From assembly GCF_009910675.1 (NCBI RefSeq), contig NZ_RSEJ01000027.1:40368-104367 (forward strand): DNA of 64,000 nt, in the 5' to 3' direction. Below are positions 9,488 to 18,162 of this stretch, in pieces. The notes under the pieces are model-generated. The model was not told the DNA's origin, made no database searches, and worked only from the letters and a program-made list of their open reading frames with translations. The position numbers and the translations under genes are program-made. Every line of letters begins with the position of its first letter. Positions within the stretch are counted from its first letter, which is position 1. The DNA comes from Photobacterium alginatilyticum. GTDB lineage: Bacteria; Pseudomonadota; Gammaproteobacteria; Enterobacterales; Vibrionaceae.

Positions 9488-10363
9488 ATGGTTAGACAAA
9501 GCAGTTTTATTCTATTGTTACTATTGGCATCTTTCTCGGTTTATAGTCAGGAAAATGTAAAAGTATCTGCATTGGACAATAGCCGATGGGCTTTCTCCGG
9601 TGATAATACTTTGTGCTCAATTGAGCATGAAATAAAAGGCTTTGGAATAGCTAAGTTAATAGCCGAAGCCGGAGAAGAATTGCGCCTTGAGCTTAAGTCT
9701 AATGAGATAACAAACCTAACAGTACTGCACTCTGTGTATGAGATCTCTCCGGTCTGGAAATCAAACAATGCCAAGTTTATTGATTCTCTTGGGGATGCTA
9801 ATAACTCTAATGCCACAGGTGAAATTATTGTTAATAAAGCCGGTGCGATTTTTGAACGTCTGAAAAGTGGCTCTTGGATAAAAGTGATTATTAATGCTGG
9901 TCGTCAATTAAATGACGAGATTGTTTTATCCAATATTAATTTTGAGGCCCCTGCCGAAGCGTTTGTGGCCTGTCGCAACAGCTTAATACCCGTCAACTAT
10001 CAGCAGATAAGAAATAATGTCTTTTATTTCGACTCAGGCTCATCGGATGTGTCAAAAAACAGTCATCGGACACTGATGGGGATCGCTGAGTTTGTCAGTG
10101 CGACGCAGTCGATTAGCAAGATTCTGGTTGATGGCTACTCAGATAGCCAGGGTCGTACAGGTGTGAAGTTGCGCATGTCCAGAGAGCGTGCCGAAGAGGT
10201 GGCTTCTCTGCTCATTGAGTATGGTATCCCTCGCTCTATGCTTCAAATTCGCTCCCACGGTGACCGTTATCCTGTCGAGGATAACGCTGAGGCGGCAGGG
10301 CGGCAAAAGAATCGCCGGGTAAGCGTCCGTTTAATTAAGAAATCAGTGGTAGGCCGATCATGA
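9488..10363 (+). CDS. motY: MotY-like OmpA-domain protein of the lateral flagellum
   Basis: A 291-aa secreted protein. ATG 9488 is chosen because it begins a clear signal peptide (MVRQSSFILLLLLASFSVYS); the frame extends upstream to 9356 but that part has no signal-peptide logic. The C-terminal third is an OmpA/MotB-type peptidoglycan-binding domain (NNVFYFDSGSSDVS, then DGYSDSQG and RAEEVASLL, and NRRVSVRL near the end). In V. parahaemolyticus a MotY homologue is encoded just before lafK and is needed for lateral motility, matching this position. Its stop overlaps the lafK start (ATGA), so the two are probably cotranslated. It likely anchors the stator or forms a T-ring-like collar. Confidence 0.85.
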   Translation: MVRQSSFILLLLLASFSVYSQENVKVSALDNSRWAFSGDNTLCSIEHEIKGFGIAKLIAEAGEELRLELKSNEITNLTVLHSVYEISPVWKSNNAKFIDSLGDANNSNATGEIIVNKAGAIFERLKSGSWIKVIINAGRQLNDEIVLSNINFEAPAEAFVACRNSLIPVNYQQIRNNVFYFDSGSSDVSKNSHRTLMGIAEFVSATQSISKILVDGYSDSQGRTGVKLRMSRERAEEVASLLIEYGIPRSMLQIRSHGDRYPVEDNAEAAGRQKNRRVSVRLIKKSVVGRS

Positions 10364-11793
10364 AAAAGAACTGGCAAGTTTTGATGTTCCACCCTTACCA
10401 CCCTGTCCAGGAACAGGTACTGGTAGAGGGGGAGGCTGTTGGGTATCAGTTGACCCAGACCTCCAGCATGGCTGACTGCCTGCACCTATTGTCGCTACAG
10501 CAATGGGACCTGCTGCTGCTACCGACCTGCCTGGTGGACGGCACCGAGGCGGCCGACCTGATGAAGCTGGTTCAGCCGCGATACCAGGGGGCTATCGTGG
10601 TGCTCTCGGAGCTGCAGCATGCCGCGCAGGTCACACGTGCCTTGCAGCAGGGCGCGACAGACTACTTGCTGATCCCGTTTGGACACATGCACCTTGGGCA
10701 GCTTGTCCAGCGCCTGGTTCAGCCACAGCAGAAGAAGCTGCCGATTGTGGCCGAGTCACACCAGAGCAAGCAGATGTTCCAGCTGGCCCAGCGGGTGGCA
10801 CAGACAGATGCCTCCGTGCTGATCAACGGTGAGAGCGGAACCGGCAAAGAGGTACTGGCGCGTTTTATTCATGAATCTTCTCCCCGTTCGGCTGGCCCGT
10901 TTGTGGCAATCAACTGCGCCGCGATCCCGGAGACTATGATCGAATCCATTTTGTTTGGTCATACCAAGGGGGCGTTTACCGGTGCGACGTCAGCCCAGCC
11001 CGGCAAGCTGGAGGTGGCCAATGGCGGTACCCTGCTGCTGGATGAAATCGGCGAGTTGCCGCTGACGCTGCAGACCAAGCTGCTGCGGGTGTTGCAGGAG
11101 CGCGAAGTGGAGCGCCTGGGCAGCCACCAGAAGATTAAGCTTGATATTCGGGTGCTGGCAGCCACCAATCGTGATCTTGAACAAGCTGTTGCCGAAGGAC
11201 GTTTCCGTGCTGATCTCTACTATCGGCTGAATGTGTTTCCTTTGCACTGCGCCACGCTGAAAGAGCGCAAGGATGACATCGTACCGCTGGCTAGCTATCT
11301 GATGATGCGCTATATGCCGAATGCCCAGACGACCATTGAATTTACCCCTGAAGCCCAGGATGCCCTGCGCCATTATGATTGGCCGGGCAATGTCCGCGAA
11401 CTTGAGAACGTGATTCAGCGGGCGTTGGTGATGAGCCGGGGCTGTCTGATCCGGGCTGAAGACTTAATGCTGCCGACTCAGCTGGCAAACAAAGAGTCGG
11501 CGTTATCGCCTTCGCCAGAGACATGTTCCGCTTTGGTCAGCCCGCGCAAGCCAAGCGAGAGGCTGTCGAAGCCGAGCCTGCAGAAAAGCCGCAAGCTGGC
11601 CGAGTTCGACACCATTATCGAAACGTTGCGCCGCTTTAACGGCCACCGGAGCAAAACGGCCGAAGAGCTGGGTGTCTCGACCCGTGCCCTGCGGTACAAG
11701 ATTCAGACGATGCGCGAGCAGGGACTGGATATCGACCAGATCCTAACCGGGCAAAATTCAGATTTTACTGTCGCCAATACTAACTATTCCTAA
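10360..11793 (+). CDS. lafK: LafK, sigma-54-dependent activator of the lateral flagellar genes
   Basis: LafK activates sigma-54 promoters of lateral flagellar operons. The 477-aa product has an N-terminal receiver-like domain (about 1-120) in which the usual phospho-acceptor Asp is absent (WDLLLLPTCL). An AAA+ domain follows, with Walker A GESGTGKE, the sigma-54 contact loop GAFTGA, Walker B LLLDEIGEL and arginine-finger region FRADLYYRLNVFPL. The C-terminus is a Fis-type helix-turn-helix (HRSKTAEELGVSTRALRYKI). It overlaps motY by 4 nt and precedes fliE by 23 nt. A good sigma-54 site in front of flgB is a likely target. Confidence 0.93.
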   Translation: MKKNWQVLMFHPYHPVQEQVLVEGEAVGYQLTQTSSMADCLHLLSLQQWDLLLLPTCLVDGTEAADLMKLVQPRYQGAIVVLSELQHAAQVTRALQQGATDYLLIPFGHMHLGQLVQRLVQPQQKKLPIVAESHQSKQMFQLAQRVAQTDASVLINGESGTGKEVLARFIHESSPRSAGPFVAINCAAIPETMIESILFGHTKGAFTGATSAQPGKLEVANGGTLLLDEIGELPLTLQTKLLRVLQEREVERLGSHQKIKLDIRVLAATNRDLEQAVAEGRFRADLYYRLNVFPLHCATLKERKDDIVPLASYLMMRYMPNAQTTIEFTPEAQDALRHYDWPGNVRELENVIQRALVMSRGCLIRAEDLMLPTQLANKESALSPSPETCSALVSPRKPSERLSKPSLQKSRKLAEFDTIIETLRRFNGHRSKTAEELGVSTRALRYKIQTMREQGLDIDQILTGQNSDFTVANTNYS

Positions 11794-11816
11794 CCGACTC
11801 TACACGAGAGCCTGAC

Positions 11817-12161
11817 ATGCAAGACAAAGTAATGAGCATGGAATTGCCATTGAGCCAGATGAGTGAGGTTCGAGCACAGATGAATGTGCTGGAGACGACT
11901 CAGATTGCACCTAACCCATTAACGGCTAACCAAGTGAACTCGGTTAGTTTTACCGAGGTGATCTCCCAGACCCTCAACAATGTTGATCAGCAAGGCAAAG
12001 AGGCCTCGGCGCTGATGACGGCAGTGGATACCGGCAAGAGTGACGATCTGGTCGGGGCGATGGTGGCAAGCCAGAAGGCTAGCCTGTCGTTCGCCGCTCT
12101 GGTGCAAGTGCGTAACAAGCTCCTGACCGCCTATGACGATGTCATGAAGATGCCTGTGTGA
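11817..12161 (+). CDS. fliE: Lateral flagellar basal-body protein FliE
   Basis: FliE is the adaptor between the MS ring and the proximal rod and is exported through the flagellar gate. The 114-aa length and the C-terminal family pattern (ASQKASLSFAALVQVRNKLLTAYDDVMKMPV, split here at residues 84-114) are typical. The start ATG 11817 has GAGAG upstream; an internal ATG four codons in is a weaker alternative. It follows lafK closely and leads fliF-fliJ. Confidence 0.92.
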   Translation: MQDKVMSMELPLSQMSEVRAQMNVLETTQIAPNPLTANQVNSVSFTEVISQTLNNVDQQGKEASALMTAVDTGKSDDLVGAMVASQKASLSFAALVQVRNKLLTAYDDVMKMPV

Positions 12162-12174
12162 TGGGAAAAACTAA

Positions 12175-13872
12175 GTGAGTGAATTAATTAAACAGAGGCT
12201 GGCCAATATGGCCGGCCCTTCTAGTATGGGCCGGGTGTTATCCGGTGCCCGTCTTGTCGCATTGCTTGGGGTGATTGCCGCATTGGTTACCGTGGTGGTG
12301 GTGATTGGCCTCTGGCAGGGTGGCAGTCAGTACCGTCCGCTGTATGGTGAGCACGAACAGTTCGATCGCACGCAGGTGCTGTCGGTGCTTGAGCAGAGCG
12401 GGATGGACTTTTATATCGAGCCCCAGCAAGGCAATGTCATGGTAGAGCGCAATAGCCTGGGCAAGGCTCGCCTGGCCCTGGCGGCGGCGGGTGTCGAGGC
12501 GCAACTGCCGACCGGGCTTGAGATCCTGTCGCAGGACTCCAGCCTGGGGACCAGCCAGTTTATCGAGAATGCCCGCTACCGGCACGGCCTGGAAGGGGAA
12601 CTGGCCCGCAGCATCATGACGCTGGAAGCCGTGAGCAACGTGCGGGTGCATTTGGCCATTCCTAAGCAAACCTTGTTTGTCCGCCGTGAGAAGGAGCAGT
12701 CATCGGCCTCTGTCGTGTTGTCACTGTGTCCCGGTCAGAACCTGGGCGCCGAGCAGGTGACGGCGATTGTCAACCTGGTGGCTGGCAGTGTACCGGATCT
12801 GACTGCAGATCGCGTCAATGTGATTGACCAGCAAGGTAACCTGCTGTCGGCGGCGATCGGCGATCGTGATCAGCACGGCAGAAGCAGCAGCCGCTACCTG
12901 GAGTATGTCCAGCAGCTCGAGCGCAGCCACATTGAGCGTGCCTCGCGCATGCTTCGCCCGTTGGTAGGAATGAATAACTTCCAGGTCGAGGTAGCTGCAG
13001 ACATCAACTTCGACCGTACCGAGGCGACCGAAGAAAGCTATTCGCCTGAGGGAACGTTACGAAATGAATTCAGTACCTATGACCGACGCCTGTCCAAGCC
13101 GGCCGAAGGGGTGCCCGGCGCCCTGAGCAACCGGCCGCCGGAAGAAGGCGAGGAAGAGGGAGATAACAAAGGGGGCAATGAACGCAGCGAGTCTTCGCGT
13201 GATTATGCTCTGGACCGCACCCTGAAGCATACCCTCTACCAGCAGGGACAGCTCAAGCGCCTGAGTGTTTCGGTGTTGCTTAACGGCCAGCCGGATACCT
13301 TCAGTGCCCAGCAGCTGACCGACATCAAACAGATGCTGGCAGATTCCATCGGGATCGACGAGGCACGGGGTGACAAATTTACCGTTCTTGTTTATCCGTT
13401 TACCCAGGCTGAAGCCAATTTGCTGGGTGACGAACCGGCCTGGTGGACCCAGCTGGTGTGGCTGGATTACCTCCGCTATATCCTGTCGGCAGTGGTTGCC
13501 CTGGTGATCCTGCTGGTGGTGGTTCGCCCTGCGATCCGCCAGCTGGCCGGCGGGACGAAATCCACCGACGTCATGGTGCCGGAGCAGGCACTTTCACCAG
13601 CTAATGAAGCGCCGGTTGCGGCTACGCCGGTAACCTCTGTCGAGGCGCTTGGTACTGAGCAGGAAGCCGTCTCATCGGTCATGCCGGTATCGGCTGACAA
13701 TGCCGGAGCCGGACTCAGCTCTGTGGTGGCAAGCAGCGACTTGCCTGAGCTGCCGAGCCCTGAAACCGGGCTGGAAGCACAGTCTTCTTACTTGCAGATG
13801 CTCTCCGAGAAAGAGCCCGAGCGCGTTGCCCATGTCGTTAAACAATGGATCACACCGAAAGATGACAACTGA
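12175..13872 (+). CDS. fliF: Lateral flagellar MS-ring protein FliF
   Basis: FliF assembles the MS ring in the inner membrane. The 565-aa product has one N-terminal membrane helix (about residues 25-47) and a YscJ/FliF ring-building region (GLEILSQDSSLGTSQF). A periplasmic region contains an acidic low-complexity insert (PPEEGEEEGDNKGGN). A second membrane helix lies near residues 430-450, followed by a cytoplasmic tail that binds FliG. Translation probably starts at GTG 12175. It overlaps fliG by 11 nt. Confidence 0.93.
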   Translation: MSELIKQRLANMAGPSSMGRVLSGARLVALLGVIAALVTVVVVIGLWQGGSQYRPLYGEHEQFDRTQVLSVLEQSGMDFYIEPQQGNVMVERNSLGKARLALAAAGVEAQLPTGLEILSQDSSLGTSQFIENARYRHGLEGELARSIMTLEAVSNVRVHLAIPKQTLFVRREKEQSSASVVLSLCPGQNLGAEQVTAIVNLVAGSVPDLTADRVNVIDQQGNLLSAAIGDRDQHGRSSSRYLEYVQQLERSHIERASRMLRPLVGMNNFQVEVAADINFDRTEATEESYSPEGTLRNEFSTYDRRLSKPAEGVPGALSNRPPEEGEEEGDNKGGNERSESSRDYALDRTLKHTLYQQGQLKRLSVSVLLNGQPDTFSAQQLTDIKQMLADSIGIDEARGDKFTVLVYPFTQAEANLLGDEPAWWTQLVWLDYLRYILSAVVALVILLVVVRPAIRQLAGGTKSTDVMVPEQALSPANEAPVAATPVTSVEALGTEQEAVSSVMPVSADNAGAGLSSVVASSDLPELPSPETGLEAQSSYLQMLSEKEPERVAHVVKQWITPKDDN

Positions 13873-14866
13873 GAATAACCCTGGCATTGAACAAGCCGCG
13901 ATTCTGTTGCTGAGTATGGGTGAAGAAGCGGCGGCGAACGTATTGAAACAGCTTGACCGCGAGCAGGTTCGCCAGCTCTCGATTGCGATGGCCGGGATCC
14001 CGGCGGTCAAAAAGGATCAGGCGGAAAAAGTCTTTCAGCGTTTCTTTAATGACTTCAAGAGCGAGTCGGGGATCTCTGGGGCTTCTCGCAGCTATCTGGA
14101 GCGAACCCTGAACAAGGCGCTGGGGCTGTCTTTGTCGCAGCCGTTGCTGGATTCAATCTACGGCGACTCGCTCAAGCACAACCTGCAGCGTCTGCAGTGG
14201 CTCGAGCCGGCCAAGCTGGCCGAGCTGATCTCCGGTGAGCATCCGCAGATGCAGGCGGTATTTCTGGCGTACCTGGAGCCCGAGGTGGCTACCCAGTTAC
14301 TGGCGCGCCTGCCGGCCGAAGGGTTGGATGATCTGCTGTACCGTCTGGCCAACCTGACTGAAATTCACCCTGACATGATTGACGAGGTGCATGTTCTGCT
14401 GGAGAAGTTCCTGGCCCAGGTCGGCCAGCAGAACAGTACGTTGGTTGACGGTACCGAGAAAGCCAGCGAAATCATTAACCGTCTGAAAGGCGAGCAGAGC
14501 CAGAAGGTGATGACCGGCCTTAAGGCCTTGGATCCGGTACTGGTCGCGACACTGGAAAGCAAGATGTACAACTTCGATATTCTGGTACGCCAGAGTGAAG
14601 ATACCCTGGAGCGCCTGGTGGAGGAAGTCGATCAGGAGCTGCTGGCAACAGCGCTCAAGGGCTGCGATCAAGTATTGCTGGACAAGATTTTCGCCACTAT
14701 GCCAAAGCGTGCTGCTCAGTACCTTCGTGAAGCAATGGAAGGCAAGGGGCGCGTTCGTCTAAGTGCCGTGGAAGAAGCGCGCGAGCAGTTGATCGCGACT
14801 CTGCGCCAGCTGGCCGATGAGGGCGAAATCGAGCTGCAGCTCTTTAGCGAACCGGTAGTGGAGTGA
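13862..14866 (+). CDS. fliG: Lateral flagellar motor switch protein FliG
   Basis: FliG is the rotor protein that meets the stator and generates torque. ATG 13862 gives MTTENNPGIEQAAILLLSMG, the usual FliG N-terminus, with a normal 334-aa length. The frame is open further upstream inside fliF, but that part does not resemble FliG. The EHPQ motif (ISGEHPQMQAVFLAYL) marks the middle domain. The C-terminal domain carries the charged torque helix (ILVRQSEDTLERLVEEVDQELLA, split here). The stop overlaps the fliH start region. Confidence 0.94.
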   Translation: MTTENNPGIEQAAILLLSMGEEAAANVLKQLDREQVRQLSIAMAGIPAVKKDQAEKVFQRFFNDFKSESGISGASRSYLERTLNKALGLSLSQPLLDSIYGDSLKHNLQRLQWLEPAKLAELISGEHPQMQAVFLAYLEPEVATQLLARLPAEGLDDLLYRLANLTEIHPDMIDEVHVLLEKFLAQVGQQNSTLVDGTEKASEIINRLKGEQSQKVMTGLKALDPVLVATLESKMYNFDILVRQSEDTLERLVEEVDQELLATALKGCDQVLLDKIFATMPKRAAQYLREAMEGKGRVRLSAVEEAREQLIATLRQLADEGEIELQLFSEPVVE

Positions 14867-15570
14867 TGATGAAGAAGCAGGCAGTAACCGTTCTTCACCC
14901 CCAGCCGGGGCAGTATCGGAACTATCATTTTCCGCCGCTGGTCCAGCCGGAGGAGGACTTGTTCGGTGACGAACCCACGGGCTCGTACCAGGACGAATTT
15001 AACAACGGGTTTCAGGACGGCCAGCAAAAGGGCCACGAGCAGGGGTACCAGGAAGGGCTGGCCCAGGGCCAGCAGTTCGGTCAGCAGCAGGGGCTGGAGC
15101 AAGGCCGTCAGCAGGGGATCCGCGAAGGCGTTGCCCAGGTGCAGCAGCAGATGGGCGGCACAGTGGCCTCGGTTGATCACCTGATGCAGCAGATCCAGCA
15201 GGTGTTTCACCAGCACGTGCGCCAGCAAAGCGAGATGATCTGTGACTTGGTACAGAAGGTTGCCCGTCAGGTGATCCGCGCCGAGCTGACGCTCAAGCCG
15301 AGCCAGATGGTGAACCTGATTGAGGAGACCCTGGCGCAGATGCCCGAGCAGAAGCCGGAGCTGGTTACCTACCTCAACCCGCAGGACTGCCAGCGGTTGC
15401 TGGAACTGGTGCCTGAGCAGGTCAGCGGCTGGAACCTCAAGCCGGATGACTCGCTGGCAATCGGTAGCTGCCGTATCGTGACCAGTGATTCGGAATCGTT
15501 CGCCGATAGCGAAGAGCGCCTTGAGGCCTGCATGGAATCAATTCGGGATAGTTTGCTGACCGATGCGTGA
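14866..15570 (+). CDS. fliH: Lateral flagellar export ATPase regulator FliH
   Basis: FliH binds and restrains the FliI ATPase and links it to the C-ring. The product is about 234 aa; GTG 14863, ATG 14866 and ATG 14869 are consecutive possible starts. Residues about 45-90 form an uninterrupted GxxxG run with eleven glycines at exact four-residue spacing and Gln-rich fillers, a known FliH hallmark but long here. A helical region and a C-terminal FliI-binding domain follow. It overlaps fliI by 8 nt. Confidence 0.9.
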   Translation: MMKKQAVTVLHPQPGQYRNYHFPPLVQPEEDLFGDEPTGSYQDEFNNGFQDGQQKGHEQGYQEGLAQGQQFGQQQGLEQGRQQGIREGVAQVQQQMGGTVASVDHLMQQIQQVFHQHVRQQSEMICDLVQKVARQVIRAELTLKPSQMVNLIEETLAQMPEQKPELVTYLNPQDCQRLLELVPEQVSGWNLKPDDSLAIGSCRIVTSDSESFADSEERLEACMESIRDSLLTDA

Positions 15571-16903
15571 TTTATTCCAGGAGCTGAATGCACGTTTATC
15601 CTCGGCGGTCGAGCAGGTTCCTGACGTCCCGGTGGCCCGTACCTACGGGAGACTGACCCGCATGGCCGGGTTGACGCTGGAAGCGGTAGGCTGCCGGTTG
15701 AGTACCGGCCAGCGCTGTATGATTGAAACCGATCTCGGCACCCTGGTCGAGGCCGAGGTGGTTGGCTTCGACCGCAACGCATCGGTACTGATGCCGATCC
15801 GTCATACGACCGGACTGCGTCCGGGCAGCCGGGTACTGCCGCTGCAGGGCGACAGTAAAATCAATGTTGGCTATAGCATGCTGGGCCGGGTACTTAACGG
15901 ACTCGGTGAGCCGTTGGATAGCCGCGGCGCTATTACAGCCGAGCAACGAATTAACCTCCACGGTGATACCATCAACCCCTTGCAGCGCCTGCCGATTTCG
16001 ACCCAGCTGGATGTCGGCGTCAGGGTGATTAACGGCATGCTGAGTGTGGGCAAAGGGCAACGAATGGGCCTGTTTGCCGGTAGTGGTGTCGGTAAGAGTG
16101 TGCTGCTTGGGATGATGACCCGCAATACCACCGCGGAAATTACCGTGGTGGGGTTGATTGGCGAACGTGGCCGTGAGGTGCGTGAGTTTATCGAGCACTC
16201 GTTGGGCCCCGAGGGGATGAAGAATGCGGTGGTGATCGCCTCGCCGGCGGATGATCCGCCGCTGATGCGTTTGCGGGCCTCGATGCTGTGCCATCGTATC
16301 GCAGAGTTCTTTCGTGATCAGGGCCATGATGTCCTGTTACTGATGGACTCGCTGACCCGTTATGCGCAGGCGCAGCGTGAAATTGCGCTTGCAGTGGGCG
16401 AGCCTCCGGCGACCAAGGGCTATCCGCCGTCGGTATTTAGCCTGCTGCCGCAGTTGGTCGAGCGTGCCGGTAACGGTGCGACGGAGCACGGGTCGATCAC
16501 GGCTTTCTACACCGTGTTGTCGGAAGGGGATGATCAGCAGGATCCGATTGCCGATGCCGCGCGTGCTATTCTCGATGGCCATATTGTCCTTAACCGTGAA
16601 CTGGCCGAGCAGGGACATTACCCGGCGATTGATATCGAGCAGTCAATCAGCCGTGCCATGCCTCAGGTGGTGGCACCGGAGCAGCTGAAAAAAGCCCAGC
16701 AGGTGAAGCAGCTTTATGCCCGCTACCGTCAGGTACAGGATCTGATTTCCCTCGGCGGCTATCAGCCGGGACAAGACCAGAACCTGGACATGGCTGTGCA
16801 TTATTACCCGGAAATTTGTGGTTTTCTTCAGCAGGGGATGCAGGAGCAGGTACCCCTTGCCGACAGTCAGCAGCAGTTGATGCAGCTGGTGGGAGGGCAG
16901 TAA
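15563..16903 (+). CDS. fliI: Lateral flagellum-specific export ATPase FliI
   Basis: FliI is the F1-beta-like ATPase that drives initial unloading of export substrates. The 446-aa product has Walker A GLFAGSGVGKSVLLG near residue 170, Walker B VLLLMDSLTRYAQAQ, and the family signature around PPATKGYPPSVFSLLPQLVE. Length and order (fliH-fliI-fliJ) are standard. The start overlaps the fliH stop, suggesting coupled translation. Confidence 0.95.
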   Translation: MRDLFQELNARLSSAVEQVPDVPVARTYGRLTRMAGLTLEAVGCRLSTGQRCMIETDLGTLVEAEVVGFDRNASVLMPIRHTTGLRPGSRVLPLQGDSKINVGYSMLGRVLNGLGEPLDSRGAITAEQRINLHGDTINPLQRLPISTQLDVGVRVINGMLSVGKGQRMGLFAGSGVGKSVLLGMMTRNTTAEITVVGLIGERGREVREFIEHSLGPEGMKNAVVIASPADDPPLMRLRASMLCHRIAEFFRDQGHDVLLLMDSLTRYAQAQREIALAVGEPPATKGYPPSVFSLLPQLVERAGNGATEHGSITAFYTVLSEGDDQQDPIADAARAILDGHIVLNRELAEQGHYPAIDIEQSISRAMPQVVAPEQLKKAQQVKQLYARYRQVQDLISLGGYQPGQDQNLDMAVHYYPEICGFLQQGMQEQVPLADSQQQLMQLVGGQ

Positions 16904-16906
16904 AGC

Positions 16907-17338
16907 GTGCACAAGCGAGTGAAGGTGGTTCAGGGCTGGCGGGATCAGCAGCAGAAGAAATTTGATGAGCTGCAGCAGCAGTATACCGCACTTAACCAGC
17001 AGGCACAGGCTCACCAGCAGCGACTGGAGTTACTGGAGAGTTTGTCCGGACAGTATGCAGTGGCCAGCGGTAGCGAGGCCTCGGCTCTGATGCTCAAGGG
17101 GATCGGTCGTTTTCGTCATCAGCTGGATAATCTAACTAACCTGCAGCGTCAGGAGCTGGCGCTGTCGCAGGTGGAGCTGCGCAGTATGAATAGCCGTTTG
17201 GTCGAGCAGCACTGTCAGGTCAAGATGGGCGATAAGATCATTGATAAGCGGCTGGCCCAGATCCAGCGCAAGCAGGAGCGGCAGGAGCAGAAAGTGATGG
17301 ACGAGCTGTCGATGAACCGCTTTTTCCACCGTCGCTAG
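16907..17338 (+). CDS. fliJ: Lateral flagellar export stalk/chaperone protein FliJ
   Basis: FliJ is the coiled-coil stalk of the FliI hexamer and a chaperone-escort factor. The 143-aa product is almost wholly helical and charged, rich in Gln, Glu, Lys and Arg, with heptad-like spacing and no membrane segment. That fits FliJ, although sequence conservation in the family is low. GTG 16907 follows a GGAGG-like stretch about 10 nt upstream. Position after fliI is the strongest evidence. It ends the motY-lafK-fliEFGHIJ operon and converges on flgN. Confidence 0.85.
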   Translation: MHKRVKVVQGWRDQQQKKFDELQQQYTALNQQAQAHQQRLELLESLSGQYAVASGSEASALMLKGIGRFRHQLDNLTNLQRQELALSQVELRSMNSRLVEQHCQVKMGDKIIDKRLAQIQRKQERQEQKVMDELSMNRFFHRR

Positions 17339-17362
17339 TCAATACGCTCCGCTGCCGAAGAA

Positions 17363-17797
17363 TCAGCAGCCGGGGCTGTAGCAATACTGTTGTTCCGGCT
17401 TCAGCAGTTTATCAATCATTTGCTTTTGCTGGGCTAACAGGCGGCCGTTGCTGTTGTTGCGGGCCTGGCACTGCAATGTCAGTTCATAGAGTTGTTGCCA
17501 CAGGGCACTGCCTTGCTGGCGGTACTGGGCAGGCAGGGCTGAAAGCAGACGTTTCATGCCGGTATCATCGGCGCTGACACCCAACGACTCGAGATATTCG
17601 CAGCGGCGCTGTGCACGCTCACCGAGTTGCTGCATCAGTTGCTGTAGCTCGGCGTTATGCGTCAGCAATGCCTGGCTGTCACGGTTGACCAGTAATGTTT
17701 CCTGTTGCTGAAGCTGTCGTTCCAGCTGTTGGTAGCTCTTTACATCCAGGGCCAGTTCGCTGAGCAGGGCCTTGATCAGTTCGGCTTGGGAGGCCAT
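17363..17797 (-). CDS. flgN: Lateral flagellar FlgN-type chaperone
   Basis: FlgN is the export chaperone for the hook-junction proteins FlgK and FlgL. The 144-aa product is predicted all-helical and Gln/Leu-rich, of FlgN length. The call rests mainly on position directly after flgM: the flgM stop and flgN start share one base. The FlgK and FlgL clients are encoded at 25.6-28.0 kb. Sequence similarity in this family is low, so the function is inferred. Confidence 0.82.
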   Translation of the reverse strand: MASQAELIKALLSELALDVKSYQQLERQLQQQETLLVNRDSQALLTHNAELQQLMQQLGERAQRRCEYLESLGVSADDTGMKRLLSALPAQYRQQGSALWQQLYELTLQCQARNNSNGRLLAQQKQMIDKLLKPEQQYCYSPGC

Positions 17798-18069
17798 CAG
17801 TCTTGCCCCTGATAAAAGTCGACCATACTGCCGGCCAGTGAGTCCAGGTTGACCGAAACCTTGCCGGCATTCAGCATCGCTTTCATTTGCGCCACTTTGT
17901 CCATATCGACATCGCTGGTGGTCTCCATCGCCTGCTTGGCAGATTGCAGCGACTTCATCTCATGGCTGAGTTCGACTTGTGCGACAGGCGCTGTTTTTGC
18001 CCCGGCAGTTTTACTGGCAGCCTCTGTAGGTAGAACGACGGGCTGCGAGTGAGATATTTTTCCAATCAT
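17797..18069 (-). CDS. flgM: Lateral anti-sigma-28 factor FlgM
   Basis: FlgM binds and inhibits sigma-28 until the hook is finished and FlgM is exported. The 90-aa protein has a disordered Ala/Thr-rich N-terminus and a C-terminal region (DVDMDKVAQMKAMLNAGKV) that matches the sigma-binding helices of FlgM. ATG 18069 is preferred; an in-frame GTG at 18078 adds three residues. The likely partner is FliA/LafS at 34.98 kb. A sigma-28-like promoter lies just upstream. Confidence 0.88.
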   Translation of the reverse strand: MIGKISHSQPVVLPTEAASKTAGAKTAPVAQVELSHEMKSLQSAKQAMETTSDVDMDKVAQMKAMLNAGKVSVNLDSLAGSMVDFYQGQD

Positions 18070-18113
18070 AGTCTTCACAAAAAACAGATGTGCGGTTATT
18101 GATCTAAAGCGAC

Positions 18114-18141
18114 CACTCGGCGAAATGCTTAAATAATTTTA
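18114..18141 (-). promoter_or_regulatory. Sigma-28-like promoter for flgM-flgN
   Basis: On the minus strand TAAA is followed after 16 nt by GCCGAGTG, close to the flagellar sigma-28 pattern TAAA-N15-GCCGATAA (AAAA gives exactly 15). The start point would fall about 30 nt before flgM. This would place flgM under control of the sigma factor it inhibits, as in other flagellar systems. Confidence 0.5.
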
Positions 18142-18162
18142 TTTCGACTGCTAATAATACCA

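Noticed and set aside
13649..13861. Upstream extension of the fliG frame
   Set aside because: It lies fully within fliF and the FliG family N-terminus begins at 13862.
17339..17362. Possible terminator between fliJ and flgN
   Set aside because: Only a 5-bp GCTGC/GCAGC stem with no T-run; not convincing.
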